Positions 12,710-23,237 of a stretch of DNA of 64,000 bases are shown here, in pieces. The notes beneath the pieces were generated by a model. The model was not told the DNA's origin, searched no databases, and saw only the letters and a program-made list of their open reading frames with translations. Source of the stretch: Grammothele lineata (lineage: Eukaryota; Basidiomycota; Agaricomycetes; Polyporales; Polyporaceae); NCBI GenBank assembly GCA_002150815.3, contig NDFF03000383.1, forward strand, positions 248,001 through 312,000, written 5' to 3'. A program made the position numbers and the translations under genes. Numbering within the stretch: position 1 is the first letter of the stretch; every line of letters starts with the position of its first letter.

Positions 12710-12995
12710 ACGCGGGAGGTGAATAAATAACAGGCGTCATAAATACTGCGGCTCCGGGATGATCACGGAGCAAAACCGAGAAAGGTAGCTTGAAGGAGAG
12801 ACGGGTGCTGGAGAATAGATCATAGAACTGGTCAGCCGTGAAACTCCGAGATGACGCAGCACTCACTAGGTTGGAACTGGGAATAACTGGTATTTACAGG
12901 TTAGAAGCCGAAAGTCGAAGTCCCCCTCGTCGAGGAACCTGCGTTGACATGGCGGCGCGGTGGCGAGGGGAATGAGGCATGTCATGAGCGGCACT

Positions 12996-13127
12996 TCAAG
13001 CGATGGTGCACCACGAGTACGAGGACGTGCCGTGGGTGACCTCGCGCTCGCTGATGACGATCTCGGATCCGCCGGAGCCGTCCGCCGGGGGCGCGGCGAG
13101 GGCGACGAGAGTGGTGAAGAAGTCCAT
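12996..13127 (-). CDS. Pheromone precursor PH1 (CaaX, CTIA)
   Basis: Lipopeptide mating pheromone precursor of 43 residues. It starts MDFFTTLVAL and ends YSWCTIA, where CTIA is the farnesylation box. The acid-basic pair ER lies 12 residues before the cysteine, a usual processing point in basidiomycete precursors. The predicted mature peptide is therefore EVTHGTSSYSWC, farnesylated on Cys. The short Met was chosen over an upstream in-frame one because it gives the family's usual MD-F start and length; a TATATA element lies about 150 bases upstream. It lies downstream of R1 on the same strand. The mature C-terminus matches PH2 (SSYSWC), so both probably belong to one specificity group. No intron in the coding part. 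Confidence 0.9.
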   Translation of the reverse strand: MDFFTTLVALAAPPADGSGGSEIVISEREVTHGTSSYSWCTIA

Positions 13128-13948
13128 CGCGGCGAAGAGTAAACGAAGAGGCTGGTTGCGCGCGAGAGGGACGGGTTGAGGCGGATTGAAGACGGTGGTG
13201 GGGCGGTAGGTTGAAAGGTGGTCGATGGGCGGGCTGAAGAATGTCTGGGGTGACGGGACACTCCGTTTTCTCGCCCTTATATACCCGGTCAGAGTCCCCA
13301 GAACGAACAATGAATCGCGAGCACTTACACAGGGGGTGCGGACGAAGCACGTCTAGAACTTTTACCCGTGTATATGGAGAGAAAAGAGTGGCCGGCCACG
13401 GTCCTTGCATACGCCGTGCGTGGCACCTGCGCGAGGCTGCGGGGACTCCAACGTCTCCCAGAATTGTTCTAGTGGCCTCTGGAATGCGATGCTATAATAA
13501 TGAGGGGCGGACAGCAAAAAGCAGGACGCGCCCGGATGAGGTTATATTGGGAGGCAAGCTGAACAATGCACTACTCTGCCCGCTGCGCACCGAGCATGGT
13601 CTAGAACAGTTGGTCCATGGTTGATGGTTGTACATGCCAGAGGCCCATGCATTTGGGCTCATGAGAACGCGCAGCGGGGCTCAATCAACTGGTCATTGCG
13701 CTATTATACAAATACATTGGGGAACGGTCCTCATGGTATCAGGAAAGAGTGACGTAGAAATTGATAGAGTAAATGGGAGCGAGAGCGCGAGGTTAGCACC
13801 GCTAACCGTTAGGACGTACGATGCGTAGGTATGGGGTGTAGATAGCTTAGCGATACATTAGGGAGAACGAATCTTGTCGTGAGAGTCAATGAGGTACAGG
13901 GAACGAAGCGGATAAATACGGCCGAGCCGTCTACTTCGGTTTCTCTTT
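13128..13948. other. Intergenic between R1 3' end and PH1
   Basis: Contains the PH1 promoter and the 3' flank of R1. No further CaaX-terminated frame or other gene was found on either strand. ACAAT cores occur at about 13302 and 13453 (the latter as ATTGT). Confidence 0.4.
13278..13283 (-). promoter_or_regulatory. TATA-like element of PH1
   Basis: TATATA within a GGGTATATAAGGGC context on the minus strand, about 150 bases upstream of the PH1 start codon. Position and sequence fit a strong core promoter, expected for an abundantly transcribed small pheromone gene. Confidence 0.5.
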
Positions 13949-15549
13949 TCATACCATGCGCTCTACCTCGGTGCGAGTAGAGACCGTCACGCACACCGCG
14001 TCGGGATGGGGCTCTTCAAAGGGAGATAGCGGGCAGACCGACGGAGGGCTGAAGGGCCTGTGGTACGCCGGCACGGGCAAGGAGAGGACAGGCGCGGGCG
14101 GCGACGGAGGGGGGTACGCGTCCGAGATGTGGATGAACGGCGATGAGATCGTCGACGAGATGGAGCTGCCCGCATACCGCGAACGGCCGGGCATGTCGCT
14201 CAGCGGCGTCGCCGGCTCGGAGAAATCTGAGGTGATTTTCTGGCCGATCTTCTCCTTGCCGAACGCGGTGAAGGACCGATCTGTGGCGGGACTGTACGCG
14301 GGGAGCGTATGATCGTCGTTGAGATCGAAGGTCGAATCCAGCTTGACAGGTGACAGCATAGGCTTGGGCGTTCTAGGGCAATATGAGCTCAAGAAGGGTT
14401 GAGATGTCTGCGCGAATACTCACCTGGGGAAAGATTCCTCGAAGCGCGATTCAGGGTCTGGCAACTGTTGCCTGAAGATCTTCGTGCGGATCCATCGAAC
14501 CGCCCTCTTGTAGTCCTTGAGAGCTTCCTCTCCGAAGCCGAAGAATAGGAAGAAGATGTATGACGAGACGGGCATGACCCAGAGGAAGAGGAAAAACTGG
14601 CGCTGGTAGGACACTGGGTAGACGACCATGGGGATCGCGTCGATACGTCCAAAGTCGGAATGGACGTCCGCCCAATTCGTCCACGGACGAAGGCCCGGGC
14701 TGATGTTGTCGTACATGGTGATGGCGGTGAGCGTCGTCTGCCAGACGATTTGCATGATGGACATGGCAACGAGGCGCAGGTAGCGGCCCGTGCTGAGGGC
14801 TGAATTAGAATTTTTGAGCTGCATGGTGAACGTGAGACGTTGGCGGAAGAAATGGTGGAGTGCAAGTGCTAAAGGAACCAGATGAGCAAAGCGAGATAAA
14901 GTATGGCTAGCGAGGTACTCACTAGCATAAATAGCTGTCAGGACCGACAGCACAAGTGGAGGGAACCATATTATGAACACTGCAGGGATAGAGTAATATG
15001 TAGCGGGCAGACAGCCGACGTATTCCAGGATGTCGAAACGATGGCCTTGGACAACGTAGTCTGAAAAGAAAATGAGCAGGAAGAACGGTAGCAGGACACA
15101 TAAGGGTGGACATACGGAGGACCATGATGAGGACCGGAAGACCGAAGCACATCGCCAAATCGAAGAACATCCTCTTGCTCTTGTCATCACGGTTGAGGCG
15201 TGCAACGCGACCAGACGCAACCAGCTCGAGGTTGCGACAGACGCACATCGTTGCAGCAGGAAGAGCGACGGAGGCACCAATCGTGAGTTTCGTGGCTTGA
15301 ACAGCTCGTGAGCTAGATGCAAGTGGTGACACGGAGGATGAGCTTACTGATATCGCACCACACGAGCAGATGCTTGAAGACGTTCCCGTCCCAAACGATG
15401 GTGTTGACGCCATATATGACGTCCATGATGAGCAACCAGGCGATGATAGAGACCGTTGCGACATTGCGGGAACGCCAATGGGCGGGGAGAGGGATGAGGA
15501 CGAGGATGGCAGCGAGAAACGCGCCGACGGGGAACTCAGGATAGCGCAT
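13949..15549 (-). CDS. STE3: STE3-like pheromone receptor R1
   Basis: Seven-transmembrane, G-protein-coupled receptor for a farnesylated peptide pheromone (STE3 family, plasma membrane). Exons on minus: 15549-15348, 15304-15116, 15060-14923, 14868-14424 and 14372-13949, giving 465 residues. Family marks in order: N-terminal FLAAILVLIPLPAHWRSRNV (TM1), the VWCDI exon end, ALPAATMCVC (TM3), VVQGHRFDILEYVGC (loop after TM4), then GLRPWTNWADVHSDFGRID and PVSSYIFFLFFGFGEEA (TM7). The cytoplasmic tail is long and Ser/Pro-rich. PH1 lies downstream and PH2 upstream on the same strand, making an R1-PH1-PH2 sub-cluster. A paired ATTGTCC/GGACAAT element sits about 150 bases upstream. Confidence 0.93.
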
Positions 15550-16797
15550 GGCGAGTTGAAGGAGAGGCCGGCGAAACAAGAAAACCACAAGAGGGGGAGG
15601 AATTGCGTGTGCGAGGCATCGTAGGAGGCATTTCTTTGCGAGAGCACAATAGACGGCTAGTCGCAGTCGAGAGTCGGAACGTAACAGCAAAGGTCCATTG
15701 TCCGCCCCAAGGACAATCGGCCTTTCGTTTGTGGGCGCTTGCATAGTAGGCGCCCGATGGAAACGTGGCCGGCATCTCCGGCCCGAAAGATCATGCATTC
15801 CATTCCTGGCGACACGTTGAACGTTCATTCCGCCGCACACTCAGTGATCAACAACCATGGACCGAAAACCCTGCAGTTGTTCCCTCATACTCCCAAAAAA
15901 ATCTATGGAGTTACTGTAGCCAAAACAACATTAAGATTGTGTCGTGTGTCCATGGCTCTCGCGAAGGGGGAGCCCGTCTGTGACTGGGCCCTGTCTTGGA
16001 GTCGCGCCGTTCTGATGAATCGTGCCGTCATCAGGCTGCTTCACGCGGTACTAACCTCGAGAATTTTTTGAGGAATAGCATGACTGGAGGATCTCGTATC
16101 CAGCCTGTTCGTCTCACGCGGCTCACACTCGGAGCCATTGTCCCTCCAGCATGGGTGCAACTACTTCCGTATAATTTCTGCCTGAGCCGTACTTCATGGG
16201 GCACTAAACTTCGGTCGGCCGAGGCGGACCTACAGATTTGTTCTTCTTCGTTCACCTCATGCAAATTGAATGAAGGGAATCGTATTTCATTAATACAACG
16301 GGGACCACGAATTCTAGTACTGTCGATACATCTCTAGATACGTTTTGAACTCGTGCGTCAACCCCAGACCAGCTGAGTGGGTTTCAGCGGCGAGAGACAT
16401 AAATAGATAGACCCGGAGACAGAAAGAGCGAATGAGGTCGGAAGGGCAGTATTGATACAGATATAGATAAATAGGAACAACAGCAGCCTAAGCGTGCTGG
16501 AGGGTGCGCTGCCGAAAGTCCAAGGCGACGATGAGTTGATTGGCCCAGCCGTAGGCAGATTTTGAAGGCTTACCATACACAATTCGAGCAGGGCTTTGTA
16601 AGGACAGATATTGTGTTAAACCAAAACGAGTGATTGATAGGAAGCCGGAAGCGAACGAAGGAGAGTGAGGCGTAAATGCTGCGCAAGACAAGATACGACT
16701 TGAATGTCAGCTACACGTGCACAGTGGAATACTCGAGAAGGCAACTCACAGCGGGTATATACACGAGAGTCGGTGAGATACGGCGGAGTGCATACCC
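15550..16797. other. Intergenic between PH2 and R1
   Basis: Holds the R1 promoter and, at 16137-16144, one further ATTGTCCC copy. Weak open frames such as plus 15996-16337 and minus 16358-16582 have no recognisable motif. No other gene seen. Confidence 0.4.
15697..15717. promoter_or_regulatory. Candidate pheromone-response element pair upstream of R1
   Basis: ATTGTCC at 15697-15703 and its reverse complement GGACAAT at 15711-15717, about 150 bases upstream of the R1 start. ATTGT is the core bound by HMG-box factors, the class that activates fungal pheromone-response genes. The ten bases GGTCCATTGT recur upstream of R3. The assignment is inference from recurrence and position. Confidence 0.4.
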
Positions 16798-16968
16798 TCA
16801 GGCAATGACACACCACGAGTACGACGAAGAGTTGCTTATGTACTCATTGTCGACGGGAACAAAGTCCGACGGGCCCATCGCGGGCGGGCCCTCGACCGAG
16901 GCTTCGTGTGCAAGGCGCGCCTCGGTCTCGAGGAAGGCGTCGAAGGTGATGAACTGGTCCGCGTCCAT
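16798..16968 (-). CDS. Pheromone precursor PH2 (CaaX, CVIA)
   Basis: Farnesylated pheromone precursor of 56 residues, starting MDADQFITFDAF and ending YSWCVIA. CVIA is the prenylation box. Aligned with PH1, the expected mature peptide is EYISNSSSYSWC, 12 residues like PH1. The residues just before it are DN rather than the usual ER or EH, so processing may use a variant site. The nearest upstream ATTGTCC is at 17390-17396, and a TTTAAA lies near 17127. PH2 shares the SSYSWC end with PH1, on the other side of R1. The internal Met was chosen because it gives the family's MD start and normal length. Confidence 0.9.
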   Translation of the reverse strand: MDADQFITFDAFLETEARLAHEASVEGPPAMGPSDFVPVDNEYISNSSSYSWCVIA

Positions 16969-19176
16969 TGGAGGTGATATGAGAGGGGATATACGGGTGT
17001 AGGTGTCGCGAGTAGTGCGGAGTACGTGTAGAGCAGGTGTCGCGGTGAGCGAGGTGTCGCTGGCGTTCTTGGGACGCAGTAAGTCTGGTGAATGACTGGA
17101 GAGCACGCGAAATTTTGCACCCGCCATTTAAAGGCCCTCCAAGCGCTATTTGCAGCACACCTCCCGATATTTGCGCTCAAGCGTCGGGAGGCGGCCGCCG
17201 ACCGCGTACAGCGAACGGCGAGCGTTGCGTACCTAGGCCATGAGGAACAATTATTCGCCGTTCTGACCGTGAGTGGCGCCAAGCGTCGTCTGGAATGCCT
17301 TAATTAGCATATTTAGAAATTGGCCTGCCCTAAACAACCCTCATGTTTGTGTTCCCTACCGGGCGTGTCTTAGGCGCCGTAGGTAGGGTATTGTCCTCTC
17401 CAGTCCGCAAGTTTTGTCCGAAACTCGCCCGGATGCCAGATTTAGTTATCCTTGTTCTTCTTGGGTACTGGTATGCTCTTGAGGATGTCTCTTAAGATGT
17501 GAAGGTCCGGTGGGTGGACCATGCGATTATTTCCCGTAATTCGTAGTACGTCTAAAAAGAGACTGAATGAACTCCGGATCGTGAATTGTCAGCCCCATTT
17601 CGATCTTCTTGCAACAATCTCTTCTCAGATGTCATGACTGGCCATTAATGACAGCATGCAGTGTGTTCCATGTGGGATGGCACGCGGTCGTTGGAGAAGC
17701 CGTGCTGCCATACGTGTGCACAGTCAGGGAGTCGGTCTTGGGAGGATTGCACGGTCGGTCAACGTCTCTGGGCGCGGTAAGCGACAAACAGCGAACTGCA
17801 TCCTATAGGACGAAGTGTTCTGGCCCGTCTTCAGAAGCCGCCGACAACACAGGAGCACTATCCCCCCATATGCGTAGCCTAGAGATGGCGTGCACTTGGC
17901 AAGAGGTCGTTGACGACATTCACAGCGCTGGAACGTGCAGCGCATGAGAGTTCCGGAACCCAGTGTGCGCTGACGAGTGCTCACGGGCCAGGAGCCAGGG
18001 CACCCGCTGTATGCATTGCACCCAGTAGGTTAAGGATGGCAGAGTGTGTTGAGATTCCCGTCCTTCATATCTTGACGTACATGTCGCGTGGCGTGCTCCA
18101 AACTTGCGCGTTGGTTCTTCTACATAGAAGACTTATGTAGATCGTGGGGGCACCACACCGGGGGAGGCCAGATGCCCGAGCACACAGAAGTGCGTTTGTA
18201 TGCGTCCAAGCCTTCGGGATGTCGGAAAAGGAGGCGGCTGGTGCTGTAGCTGTCGTGGCCTGCGAAGGCTGCAACTCGTGACCCGCAAGTTGCTAATGGT
18301 GGCGGGTTGCAAATCACAGATCGCAGCATGTTCGCAGCATGAGCACAAGTGAGTTTGCAGATGGCTTGAGCGTACTGGTCTCTTCGAGGGGCGAGGATGC
18401 CGTGGAGAGGACGAGCAGTCGGTCAACTCAAACTCCGCCGCGCTCACGTCGAGCGCGGTGGTGTCGTTCGGCATCAGCGTTGTATAGCACTGCACTTATG
18501 ACGTCACCTGTCTTGACCTAGCGTAAGGTTTCCACTGGCCGAGTACTTAGGGAGGGGGGACGGGGAAGCGCCTACCGTGCCGGTGGTCAGCAGCCTGGTG
18601 ACTAGGAAACGATTCCTCGTAATGCTGAGTACACGATGCGAGCATCGAAAACGCGAGATGTCTCGTCCGCGTTCGACTTCTGGCATAGCAGCCGCGAAAT
18701 TCGTGGTGGTCAGTGGTCACGCATGACTTTTGAACCTGACCAGAGGGATTGGCGGCGAGAGCAGACGGTGGGTATTCACGGTGGTGCCATCCAAGATAGT
18801 CGAAGACGTTCCGGCTACGAGCTGTTGGCGACTCGGTGGTCGGTAACTTGTGGTCGGTAGTCGACGGCTGGTGGTCGAACCGGGCGTGTCGAGGCCTCCG
18901 GCCGTGGATAGGGCACTGGAAAGTGCTGCTTGAAAACTCGACCCAATCCAGTTGTATCATGCCGATAGCTTTTGGGCGTTGAAGTCATACCATGCAACCG
19001 ACGTGGGGGTGGGAGGGGCAGGTGGTAGTCAGTGGTCAAGCACAAGACGGGCGGCTCTGGGCTGAGCCCACCACGGGTTCCGGGGAGCGCCCACGGCTCG
19101 AAGCGGCCCGAAAGCCCCGCTGAAGCGGAGCCGCTGCGAAGGGCGTCTACATAAATCCTACTGCAAGCCTTGCGTC
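16969..19176. other. Intergenic with degenerate TGGTC-rich repeats
   Basis: No intact gene recognised. An ATTGTCC element at 17390-17396 may serve PH2. Between about 18580 and 19045 the sequence is rich in imperfect, irregularly spaced GTGGTCAG/GTGGTCGG units. These generate spurious minus-strand frames full of TDH/DYRP motifs. Confidence 0.4.
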
Positions 19177-19368
19177 TTAACGCACTATACCCATGGTCCA
19201 CCATGAGTATGTAGCATTAGAGCACGGACGCCATTTTTCTGTCAAAAAATTGGTAGGGCAAGGCCCACTTCGTAGTAGCCACGGGAACCCCTCTGAGTCC
19301 GAGTCTGCGCAGGCACTCAGGTTCTTCAAGTTCAGTGCTTCCTCGTGTCCTGTGCCGCTAAACCCCAA
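19177..19368 (-). pseudogene. Candidate decayed pheromone precursor
   Basis: A 63-codon minus-strand frame ends SNATYSWWTMGIVR. Compared with PH1 (SSYSWCTIA) and PH2 (SNSSSYSWCVIA), the SN, S/T, YSW and T-I/M positions match. The prenylated Cys is replaced by Trp (TGC/TGT to TGG), the last box residue is Gly, and the stop codon has moved four codons downstream. Such a product could not be farnesylated. The 5' part does not show the MD-F start and is poorly conserved. It lies just upstream of the 3' end of R2, the one cluster receptor without an obvious intact pheromone partner nearby. Chance resemblance of a short segment cannot be excluded. Confidence 0.4.
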
Positions 19369-19578
19369 GCAAACCGCCTCGAACCCTACATATAGCGTGG
19401 ATGCCTATGTTGACGCCATTAAGAGCCCACAAACGACAAGTCCCTAGTAGCGCGACGTCAATAAATGACGTGTCGGCCCGGGAGAGCGTAGGAGAAACCC
19501 TGCTGGCGGCGTGTCGATGCGGTTCTAGTACGTGAACGAGCATCAGACCGGGAATCATTCTGATGTTGTCCAAGAGAG

Positions 19579-21232
19579 CTAAATGTTACTGTCGCAAAAT
19601 AATATAGCGTCGTTGTACTCTAGGTCGCAGTCGAAAGAAACATCAATGATGTCAGAGGAACGGGAGTCACACTTTAACGAGATCGCGGTAGTGGAAGGGT
19701 GTCGGGAAAATGAAATGCGAGGCAGCGCACGGCGCGCGAAACGATCGTAAATCGGCGTGGGGAGCGAAGGTATGGGGAACGAGCGGGGATTGGCGCCGAA
19801 TGTCAACTCAGGGAGAACGGTGTTGGGGAGAGTGCATCCGATAGCCAAGGGAAGAGAATTAGTTGTCCAGTTTTTATGCAGCCCGAGAGACGAGTCTTGC
19901 CGAGAGATGAAGCCATGGAGGGAAGGTGACTTTCTCCTAATTGCAGGGAACATTTGTCAGACAAAGCGATATAAGGTGACGCAGCGGACGTAGAAGAACC
20001 TCACCTCACAAATTGTATCGTTTCTTCGCCTAGTCTCAATTTATGATTGTCGAGCAATGTAAGACCGAACGCTCTAGCCACGTTCACGAACGCAGCACGG
20101 TACCGCGCTCTTGCATCACGCGCGGTACCAAAGAACCCAAAGAAGAGCAGGGCGGCGATGGGCGAGGTCCAGCGCTGGAACTCGTTGGTGATGGCAACGG
20201 CAGGGCGCGCGCGCCATATGATCGCAGGGACGCGGTCGACGCGGTCAAAGTCGAAGTGTATGTTGGACCAGCTGACCCAGGGCACGATAGGGTTCGTCGT
20301 CGCGTTGTACCATATGTCGTACGTGGATATAGGCACGAGGAAGAGAAGGGTGATTGCAGAGAGGGCCATAAGGCGAACATAGTGGTCGAGCGCGAAGGGG
20401 GACTCCTGGGATGAGAGGAGTTGTTTGACTTGCTGACGCCTTCGGATGAGGACTAGTAAAGTGAGAGCTTCGTAAAGCTCTAGAAATGAGATCATACAGT
20501 ATCGCAGAGAGCATACGACTTACTGCAATATACACACGCGATCGCCGCAAATACGGAAGGCCACATGAATACAAGTACGTATGTCAGGGCGGTGTTGACA
20601 ACTGCAGGATAACAGCCTAGTTCTTCTAGTACATTGTAGCGATGCCCCTGTACGATATATGCTGAACATGTGGTGAGCGAGCATACTGTACCTAGTGCAG
20701 GCTACTCACAAAGAGCGACGACAGTCGCAGGAAGCACAGCGCAAACGAGAGTATCATGTAGAGCTGCACGGAGCTTCTATGGTAGTTCTAAAGTCAGTAA
20801 CCCCTGCAAGAACACAGTTGGTAGCACTGCAAGCACTGCTCACATGTGTTTCCGACAATGTCGCCACGCGGACGTTAGAGATAGCGTACAGACGTCTGCT
20901 AAGACACATCGAGGATCCGGGGATCCCTATGGACGCCGCGATTGTGAGACGAGTAGCTTTGAGAGGTATTGAGTTGGAGGTGCCGCTAAAAACATAAAGG
21001 CAGCTGTGACGGAAAACTCACAGATTTCGCACCAGCCGGGTGCACGGTCGATCGCGTCGCGCGCCCAGACGACGCTACCTACGAATTGATTCAGGCAGGA
21101 GAGCGCTACCCACAACACGTAGTAACAGGTCGCCGAGTTCCGTGCTTCCAGGTGCCATGGGAAGGGTACCAGCACCAGCACGAAACCGAGGAAAGCGAAG
21201 ACAGGAAACAGAGGGTAGGCAACCTCGGTCAT
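19579..21232 (-). CDS. STE3: STE3-like pheromone receptor R2 (second class)
   Basis: Seven-transmembrane STE3-family receptor. Six exons on minus: 21232-21022, 20956-20844, 20776-20710, 20661-20524, 20479-20005 and 19936-19579, giving 453 residues. It begins with FLGFVLVLVPFPWHLEARNS and continues with WCEI, ATRLTIAASIGIPGSSMCLS, IVQGHRYNVLEELGC, then IVPWVSWSNIHFDFDRVDRV and FFGFFGTARDARARYRAAF. The NQF/W..DAI segment after TM1 and GHRYN instead of GHRFD put it in a different class from R1 and R3-R5. The region that is one exon in those genes is split here by an extra intron. The last intron uses the second of two overlapping GTGAGG donors, which keeps frame. No intact pheromone gene is adjacent. 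Confidence 0.9.
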
Positions 21233-23237
21233 CGTGTCTTCGAAGAGGCGGTTGAAAGTGTGAGTGGAGCCCGGTCAGGATGGCTTCAAGGACATTGGCG
21301 CATAGCGATAAGGTTATATGGGAAAACCGTCTGGTGTCTACTTGTGTCTCGTAGAGTTCCTTCTGGCACCGCGAGATGCCTCCAGAAGTCCATACGTCTG
21401 TGAAAATGGGGGCGTTGATATTGAATTAGCTTCATGAGCGCTGATGTTGTCCCACCCACCGGTGCGAGTAAACAGCACATATCGGCAACTTTCCCTCTCT
21501 GACCTTATTCCCGTATCGGTTGGTCTTGAGCAATATACGGCGCATTATACTAGGACGTCGACGATCGTTCTACGTAAGAGACTTAGGCACTGAGCAAGAC
21601 AACGGCAACCACATACCAATGAACGTGCCAACGCGCCGCGCTGGCACCCACAATGGTACGTGGGCAGAGGCTAGTGATGTATATGCGTACGCCTCCAAAC
21701 CACAGAAGACCTTTCTCCATATTGCACATACATACCCAGCACCTAGGTAGTGTCCCACATGCCATGCTCAATCGAAGATCAGCGCTCCGGCCAACGCGGC
21801 GCGGTAGCATTCAGCGCACAGATTGCATACGCGTATGCCTGATCGATGTCAAGGATATCAATGCTCTATAAACGACAGCGAGACAACCCACCGCACTGGC
21901 ACGCTGCTGAACGTTTGTCCCATCGAAAATGGCGTCTCGCGCTCGGGGAGATCGTCTCGTGGCGACGTAGAGTAGCTTTAAGTTGCTGGCGCAGTGGAAT
22001 GGAATGAAGCTCCTAACAAGCGTTGTTCATGTTGAAACGGACTGGCCGCGGCGTGCAACGGCCGAAGGGCTATTCCTGGGGCTTGAAGCCGGTATTCCGA
22101 GTGACGGAGAGCGAACCATGATCGATGCATGATCGTGCAGCAGTGGCAGGTTGGCAGAGCTTCGTCGGAGGCTCGGAGGCGGTTGCCGGACCGGGGCCGA
22201 CGAGCGAGGCCAGCTTGTCGGAGGGCTCCGAGTCCTCAGGGGTCCAGCCTGCCCACCTCGACGTTTGCCATATCCTCTACTCAAGCTACTGGTTACATAT
22301 AGTCTACGTTTCTTCACCGCACGGCCGGTATCATCCTCGAAACCTGCAGCTCCAACCTAGGCTATCTGCATTCCGGCGCAACCTTTGGCAGCAATCCGTG
22401 TCTGGCATGACTCTCAAGTTCGCCCTTTCGTCCCTTCGCCCATGGTTCGTCCCCAATACAAGTCATACCCCCTGTCCGTTCCATTTGCCCAAGATAGCAC
22501 CTCAATGGGACATGCTTACAGTTTTTCCAACTTCGCACCGGCCACAAATGTCACAGATCGCGCCCTCATGCCCCCTTCCTGTCGACCGGCGTCCGTTTTC
22601 CCGGTGGACTTCTGTTGGTACGTCGCCTCTCCACGCAAACACGTACGCGGTATGTACGAAAGACTCCTGGATGCGACGCGGAGATGCCAAAGGACATCGT
22701 TTGGAGGGGAGTTGGGCGAAGACTAGTACGTATGTGCTGCCGTAGTTTAGCGGCGAATATATCGAGTCACTTCATCCTTTCGACTTCACGCCCTCTGGAA
22801 ACTCAGCGTGTGCAAGAGCATCGGCCAGCTCTAGCGTTCTGGACGAAAGTCTGCGCCTCAGAATGCTGCCCTTCGTATGCCTCAATATCGCGCGAAGCAC
22901 CAACGTACGCAGGAATCTCCCTTCACGCTACGGCGGACGCCTGGGTGAAAGTGTGCAAATGTCATGCATTCGTGAAAGTAATCGTCGGGACATGCGGTAC
23001 TACTAGCACCGCGGATTTATAGGCTACATAAAGACAGGCTGGAGAGGGAGGCAGAAACGGAAACGACGACTGGAACGGCGCAGAGATGGACGGTGAAAGA
23101 CAGTGAAGTAAGGTACGTATGCGTGATATGGCTACAGGGGGAAGCTGGCGAACGGGCATAAATATCCAATCCAGTGGATGCGCGGGCGTGCGAGTCGATG
23201 AGCGGTCTAAACTTGAGCGAGGCGTGTTTTCGTCGTG
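21233..23237. other. Intergenic between R3 and R2
   Basis: About 2 kb with no recognised gene. All frames were checked for short CaaX-terminated peptides and none was convincing. Frames such as plus 22125-22745 lack family features. Confidence 0.4.
21445..21452 (-). promoter_or_regulatory. Variant GTTGTCCC element upstream of R2
   Basis: GTTGTCCC, written on the plus strand, about 210 bases upstream of the R2 start. It differs by one base from the ATTGTCCC found before R4 and R5. Weak evidence on its own; listed because of its position. Confidence 0.2.

Noticed and set aside
12843..12948. CVIS coding word on minus (ECCVISEFHG), reachable by splicing from a short ATG frame downstream of PH1
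   Set aside because: CVIS is not at the C-terminus; four more residues follow before the stop, and it needs an assumed intron. Most likely chance within the PH1 3' flank.
13956..14312. Plus and minus shadow frames over receptor tails (also 23366-23620 and 51661-52329)
   Set aside because: Antisense or alternate frames of Ser/Pro-rich GC-rich tails; no independent evidence of coding.
18133..18200. THFCVLG on minus, like an FC-type pheromone end
   Set aside because: The frame continues well past the putative box.
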